From Armillaria gallica (lineage: Eukaryota > Basidiomycota > Agaricomycetes > Agaricales > Physalacriaceae), in the NCBI GenBank assembly GCA_037576215.1, contig JBANDB010000018.1:1550001-1614000 (forward strand): 64,000 nt of DNA, given 5' to 3'. The notes under the pieces were generated by a model, which worked only from the letters and a program-made list of their open reading frames with translations, did no database searches and was not told the origin of the DNA. Positions 59,380-64,000 of this stretch are shown piece by piece. Position numbers and translations under genes: made by a program. Each line of letters opens with the position of its first letter. Position 1 is the first letter of the stretch.

Positions 59380-60817
59380 CATTACATGGGTTCCCCACTC
59401 TTTTTCCACTCTTGCAATGGGTGAGGCCAGTGAGCAGTTGCCGAAGACCCTGTCTTTGAGAATAGAAACTTCTTTACCATGTTTGAAATTTTTTCAAACA
59501 AAATTTGTATGCTGTTGAAGTTTGAGACCACTGTTTTTTGGTAATAATTTAAACAGATTTCATTAAGGTGTATGTGGAGCTAGTAAGCACTAGAATTTGA
59601 GCATGTTCTGTGGCATATTTATTGCGGTACATGGGAGCTAGAAGTGACATTACTTATTTGTGAGTTTTTATTGAAGTGTCGACAGTTCATGTAATAAATT
59701 TATCGGAGTACATGAAACACCGTCACATATTTATTGAAGTACACAGGCTATGTAGCACTAGTATGACTGAGCTTCAACTTTTTGACTATAAGATGCTCAC
59801 TATCTAGTGGATAATCCTTGGGGTGGTGGAGATGACCCCTTCGCTGCAGTCATTCAGGCATAGCATCAATGTCATCGGCATATAGGTCCATGAAATTTCT
59901 GACAAGTGTCAGTCATGGTCTCATGAGGTGGCAAGTGTATATGTACTCACATGGAGTGCTGCATTTCAGCCTTGTGTTGTAGCTGTGCCCGATGTCTTAA
60001 GCATAGTCAGCATTGTATATAATATTAAAATAAATGAGCATACTTTTTGTGGTAAGTAGCCTGTGCTACCTTATTCTTTGCATGGATAGCATCCTGCTCT
60101 TCTGGCAGCAAGGACTTTATTGCTTCGCATTTTCTAACAGCTACTGAGCATTAATAAGTAGAACAGGAAAATAAACAACTCACGCTCGCATCTGTTCAAC
60201 TGCTTTTTTTCACCTCACCTCGCAATGTGAGGTATCATATCTCTGTTCATACTTGCACTGTAACTCACACTGAGCTCACGGTACCTGCTCCTGAGGTTCA
60301 GAAGAATTCCCTGCAACCATATCAGTCAAAATATATTTGAACTTTGAAAGTTAGAATGAATTTTGGACATATCAGGCATCTTCAGAAGGCAGTTATGAGC
60401 TAGAGTTATTTATCTGCATGTCTGGATCATCGGCCAGGTGATCCGGCCATGCAGATAATCAAGGCAGATTTCACAAATCGGCTTACATAGCGAGTTCCCC
60501 AGTACAATATCTCAAAACCTTGAGGGAGGGTGTTTCCTAGGTACAATTTACTTAAGAACATTCTATCTACTATCTATAACATGAACCTTTTTTTTCTGAT
60601 TTTTCTCCGCAAGAGAACCCACACATGGATCAACGAAGGTAAAGGAATACTGACTTGATGGAATACTCACTTCAATCACAAAAATTAATCATATCTCCAA
60701 CACATATCCTGTACACTGCACTATTACTCATTCATAATATCATTTTTGAAAGAAGTAAAGGAAGTAAAACTATAATTGAACTGCAAAATTGTACAAGAAT
60801 ATGATAAAATCCACGTT
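59380..60817. other. Intergenic region with degenerate repeats and a hairpin
   Basis: I recognise no gene here. 59610-59770 contains about four degenerate units of the form ttattgaagtacac/ttatcggagtacat. A hairpin lies at 60412-60456. This gap separates the plus-strand viroplasmin-like ORF from the 3' end of the minus-strand TET/JBP relic, so both terminators may lie here. Confidence 0.45.
60412..60456. repeat. Inverted repeat: 18-bp arms, 9-nt loop
   Basis: Arms atctgcatgtctggatca and tgatccggccatgcagat are complementary at 16 of 18 positions around tcggccagg. The two mismatches lie together in the centre of the arm. It could be a transcript hairpin or a remnant element end; nothing decides between them. 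Confidence 0.6.
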
Positions 60818-62463
60818 TTAAATGTGCCCTAATGATGCAAACCCTTCCTCCCATATTTTCTCTCTCCTGTGCTCACCTGCAATGCCTTCCACCCACAAAC
60901 CCCACTCCTCCAAATCCTTGTCCAAGCGGTAACCATTGTCTACCCATCAAAAAAGGCCCGCCACAGAGAACTGGGTGAATGAGTAACAAGTCTCACCTAA
61001 AATGAGTAGGTTAATAGAAAGAAATAACAAGGATAATGACAGCATACCTTCGCGAATAGGGACATTGGAATGCTCGAGGAGCGCAGATGGAATGAGGATG
61101 AGAGTTCCTGAAGGGAACTTGATAACCAGCTTCAAATCCCAGAGAACAAGGTGGCTGCCCTTGGTGTGATCAAAGTCCCTAATTGCAAAGATAGGGCATA
61201 CACCCGGCCCCAAGTTGAGATGGTTGTGATGACGATGGGTTGTCATGCCTCCAATGTTGAGGGTACATGAAGCAAAGACACTGTGCTCATGATCAAAGAT
61301 CCAGGAGAGATATGGGTGTGCATCAGTGAGATCATCGAGCAAACACCGGTAATGTTTCCATAGCTCTGGATGGATGGCAGCAAATGCCTCTATACGTAGT
61401 TAGGATACAAAGAAAATGTAAGACAAATATGAGAACGTACTGTTGATGAACTGGACAACACATTGCACCACCCAGTTTGAGAGAAGTTCTTCCATTACAG
61501 ATTCATTGTTCATGGTATTACGCAAGTTTCCAGGCCTTGTTTGACCCCTGCCAAATGAAATACTGGTAGACACAAACCCATACTTGCCACATCTGTGATG
61601 GGTATGTGCCGCATTCAAAGAGAGCAACTTCTCTGCTCTCTCAAACACCTTGATCATTTCCTTGCTGACTTCGTTGAACTCCTCAGGGTGTCCTACAATG
61701 TACACGATAACTCGGCCTTGGTTGTTGATGATGCACAGTGGTTTTCTGTGAACAGTTAGTATAGCATTTAGAAGAATAGTAAGTGTATGCACCTCCTGCC
61801 ATGTTCAATTAATTTCACGCTATGATCTTGCAGCAACTCCTCCAACGTATAATCTTGAGCATCCTGCCTTCTTGGATCGCGAGGTCCTGCATATCCTCGT
61901 TCTCATGCAGGCTCAAACTGTGTGGCTAAAATTGAGGAGGCTGCTATATGTTTAAGGATAACCTGCTTCACTGGAAGACCCGTAGTTTCTTGGACTTGGT
62001 GGTGAGCTTCACAGTGTTGAATATGAAACTTCTGGTGAGATTTGAAACTCTTGCACTGTCGACCATGGAGATGCTCTGGGATGGGGGTGGCATTAGAGCT
62101 TGACATGGGCTGTGGCAATGGCTTCGAAGGATTTGGACTTGAGAGTGGAATTGGTTGGAGTATGACATCTGATGCACGTTCAGTGGTGTGCTGCGGTAGT
62201 GAAAGGGCTAAGTCATTAATATCTACATCAACCATGTACTCCTTGATATCTTCCCACCGCTTGAAGATTGAGCCAGAACATGTGGTATCTAAATCAAGCA
62301 TAGAATTAGCATTGGGTGCATTGCTCGCTGGTCCAAAGTCAGAGATGTGGGCCATGTGATGCATGGCTGCCCCAGGGTCAGGAATGCCAAGCATGCAAGT
62401 GGAAGTGTGGTACTCACCATACCCATCCATCAGTGTTGCAACCATCTGGTGTAAGTCCATCAT
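60818..62463 (-). pseudogene. TET/JBP-type 2-oxoglutarate/Fe(II) dioxygenase, inactivated
   Basis: TET/JBP enzymes oxidise 5-methylcytosine. Reading leftwards from ATG 62463, an exon of about 220 codons has a Ser/Pro-rich start and a Cys/His-rich stretch (CKSFKSHQKFHIQHCEAHH). Exon 2 has PLCIINNQGRVIVYIVGHPE and SISFGRGQTRPGNLRNTMN. After an intron near 61390-61440 come FDHEHSVFASCTLNIGG, THRHHNHLNLGPG and HTKGSHLVLWDLKLVIKFPS, then LIPSALLEHSNVPI. A further intron leads to GETCYSFTQFSVAGLF. Damage: TGA at 61903-61905; Asn at 61223-61225 where the HxD iron ligand is expected; Cys at 60986-60988 where the 2-oxoglutarate-binding Arg is expected; TGA at 60947-60949 before WVDNG, where Arg is usual. 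The distal His (LLEHSN) is intact. The frame ends with TAA at 60818-60820. A TET/JBP gene next to a KDZ transposase is a known fungal arrangement. Confidence 0.82.
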
Positions 62464-62720
62464 TTAATACTGAGCATTGACAGGACATTGCAGAGCATGG
62501 GTGGCTGATGGAAGGTGGAAAGAGGAGTGATGGAAAGCCATGTCACTGCCAGGCACACACCTGGCCAAGTTACATATGATCACATGGCTCTGACGCCATC
62601 CACGGACCTTGTTGAAGTTCAATACGTTCAGTTGCGATAACTATGCCTCCAACGCGTACTTCCCAAACACACAATAATATGCATTCTATATGAGCAACTT
62701 CTTCCTCATCTCATGTTCGA

Positions 62721-64000
62721 ATGAGTGTTGATTCACCCCAACCCTCAGTGAATTCCAAGGCCCACAGCTATTGTACAATTCTGAAACAAAAAACTGCAAA
62801 TTTGCAGAACTATCGGAACCATCAGCAAGGTAAGGTTCAAATGTGCATGTTAAGTTTACGAACCTTTTCTGATTTTTGCTCAAAGATCTCACTCAGGCAC
62901 AAGCTCAGCGCCTGCATGATATTCATACCCAGCTTTTCGGTCCTGATGACGATGATCGCAACTGGGAAATACAAAATCAAATAATGGAAAGCCAAATTGA
63001 AATAGATCGTGGGCATCTTGAGGCCATCTTAGCTGGAAAGGAAGCTCTGGAAATTAGCCATGCTGGCAGAGAGTTAAAGGATATCTGGCATCAACTCTAT
63101 GATGGTATGACATGATTGGAGCTTGCACTGGAAGACATTTCATAAGTGGGTTCAATCACTTTAATTCTTTAACTGACAGACTACTGTCAGACATCATGAT
63201 ACCTGAACCAGGAGGAATCAGACACAGAATCGAAGTGATGCATTTGATGCAATCATGGAGCCTCTGACAAGCACGTACATTGCATGGGATCTGGAAAGGC
63301 CTGAAGAAGGCCACATTATTATTGAGCATGGCCCAGCTCCATTGAGCAGGAAGACCAGAGACACAAGGGTCATGCATGTCTTAGACTTATTCTGTTTGTC
63401 TCTCTTTATTATTTCTATTCCATATTTTCATTTGAGTTCTAGGCTGTTTTTATACTACTGCACAGCAATTCACTGATGCTGATTGCATCCCCACTGTTCT
63501 TATGAGGCAGGGTGTTATTCCATGTGCCCCATACTCTCCTGAGCTCTTGATATCAGTCTGAACAATGGAAGTATTTCATAATGCCCACCTCCGATGTCCC
63601 CAGTTGTCTCTCCAGGCTTTTCTTCACATACTGTGTGATTTGAATAGTATTGTATATGAGCCATACATGCATCAACAATCTATATAATAAGACAGGTAGA
63701 AGATGACATAATAAGGCAGACTTTGAAATATCCGGCCATTGCCAGACCACAGCCTATTCCAGCTGAGTTTCAATTTTGTTGCACTGCCATCACTGCCTCT
63801 CTACAGTGATGAGCATCAATTTTGCTGTGGTGCTGCCTCTGCAATCCCCCCATGGCACATCATTGGCATGGATGGCACCCAGTATCTGCTGGACTGAGAC
63901 TATCTGCTAACTATGCATGCTGACAGGATGCTGTAGGTTCCAAAGCAAGTATTAAACAAAGAGCATTGAGCAATGAGTGAACAACAAACTTCAAATGAAA
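62721..64000 (+). pseudogene. KDZ transposase, N-terminal region, runs off the window
   Basis: KDZ (Kyakuja-Dileera-Zisupton) elements are large DNA transposons common in basidiomycetes. ATG 62721 opens a Gln/Asn-rich exon that splices at about 62830-62886 into LTQAQAQRLHDIHTQLFG and a charged helical region. Further blocks are RSDAFDAIMEPLTSTYIAWD (about 63225-63285), VLDLF, and after an intron, QQFTDADCIPTVLMRQGVIP, then CAPYSPEL and HLRCPQLSLQAFLHILCDL (to about 63640). These match, from memory, the region upstream of the RNase H-fold catalytic core. Stops interrupt the frame: TGA within LISV*TMEVF (near 63557), where Arg is likely (CGA to TGA), and further stops near 63115-63220 and after 63890 (MDGTQYLLD*DYLLT). 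The catalytic core lies beyond the window, divergent from the TET/JBP relic. Confidence 0.65.

Noticed and set aside
61903..62359. Plus-strand open frame opposite the TET/JBP N-terminus
   Set aside because: No conserved motif. The minus-strand frame continues into recognisable TET/JBP exons with proper splice sites.

Overview
This window is nuclear DNA from a filamentous basidiomycete, most likely a mushroom-forming agaricomycete. Genes are cut by many short GT..AG introns (about 47-67 bp) with CTRAY-like branch sites. The recognisable gene families are agaricomycete types: a multi-pass membrane family with a DKSKGDALSK motif, fast-expanding F-box/LRR genes, TKL-type kinases, metacaspase, TET/JBP dioxygenase and KDZ transposase. 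Most six-frame ORFs are chance frames inside decayed repeats. I found no rRNA, no intact tRNA, no CRISPR array and no bacterial-type operon.

Layout. (1) 1-8.4 kb and 21.1-26.1 kb are the two arms of a segmental duplication. Each carries one copy of a membrane-protein gene: 5747-7209 is open, 24497-25965 has one nonsense codon. F-box gene relics flank the first. (2) 8.4-31 kb and 36.7-54.9 kb consist largely of a mosaic repeat, which I divide into modules: A (9810-10750, 36690-38250, 39663-41085, and a copy split at 47400-50010), B (10830-12470, 18230-19930, 50140-52330), C (about ten copies around a 'gatcgcgtggcccctcgg' block) and D (13900-14790, 27780-28965). The usual order is C-A-B-C-D. 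No transposase or reverse transcriptase is visible in it. Host-gene pseudogenes sit between the modules: an F-box gene (14796-15991, minus), a ribonucleotide reductase small subunit (16751-17835) and a glycogen branching enzyme (41104-42520). (3) 33.8-36.6 kb holds a STAND-like/TKL kinase gene with a C-terminal zinc finger. 43.1-45.3 kb holds an intact many-intron metacaspase gene. These two are the best candidates for working genes. (4) Four copies of an 8-bp-TSD hAT-like MITE (39269, 48981, 51759, 55104), an imperfect-TIR element carrying a small intron-containing gene (47678-49438) and an LTR-like insertion (52485-53878) lie inside the mosaic. Older paralogous copies show the empty sites for two of them. 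(5) 55.7-64 kb is a block of mobile-element-associated genes: an agaricomycete accessory gene (minus), a viroplasmin-like ORF (plus), a TET/JBP 5-methylcytosine dioxygenase relic (minus) and the start of a KDZ transposase (plus, running off the window).

The unifying theme is CpG decay. Copies of the repeats differ mainly by CG to TG/CA. In the 55.7-64 kb block the apparent nonsense codons sit where an Arg codon (CGA) is expected, and two active-site changes in the TET/JBP relic are also CpG transitions. This fits cytosine methylation of repeats followed by deamination, and it has inactivated the very gene family that oxidises methylcytosine. Family assignments are from memory of conserved motifs; no database search was run.
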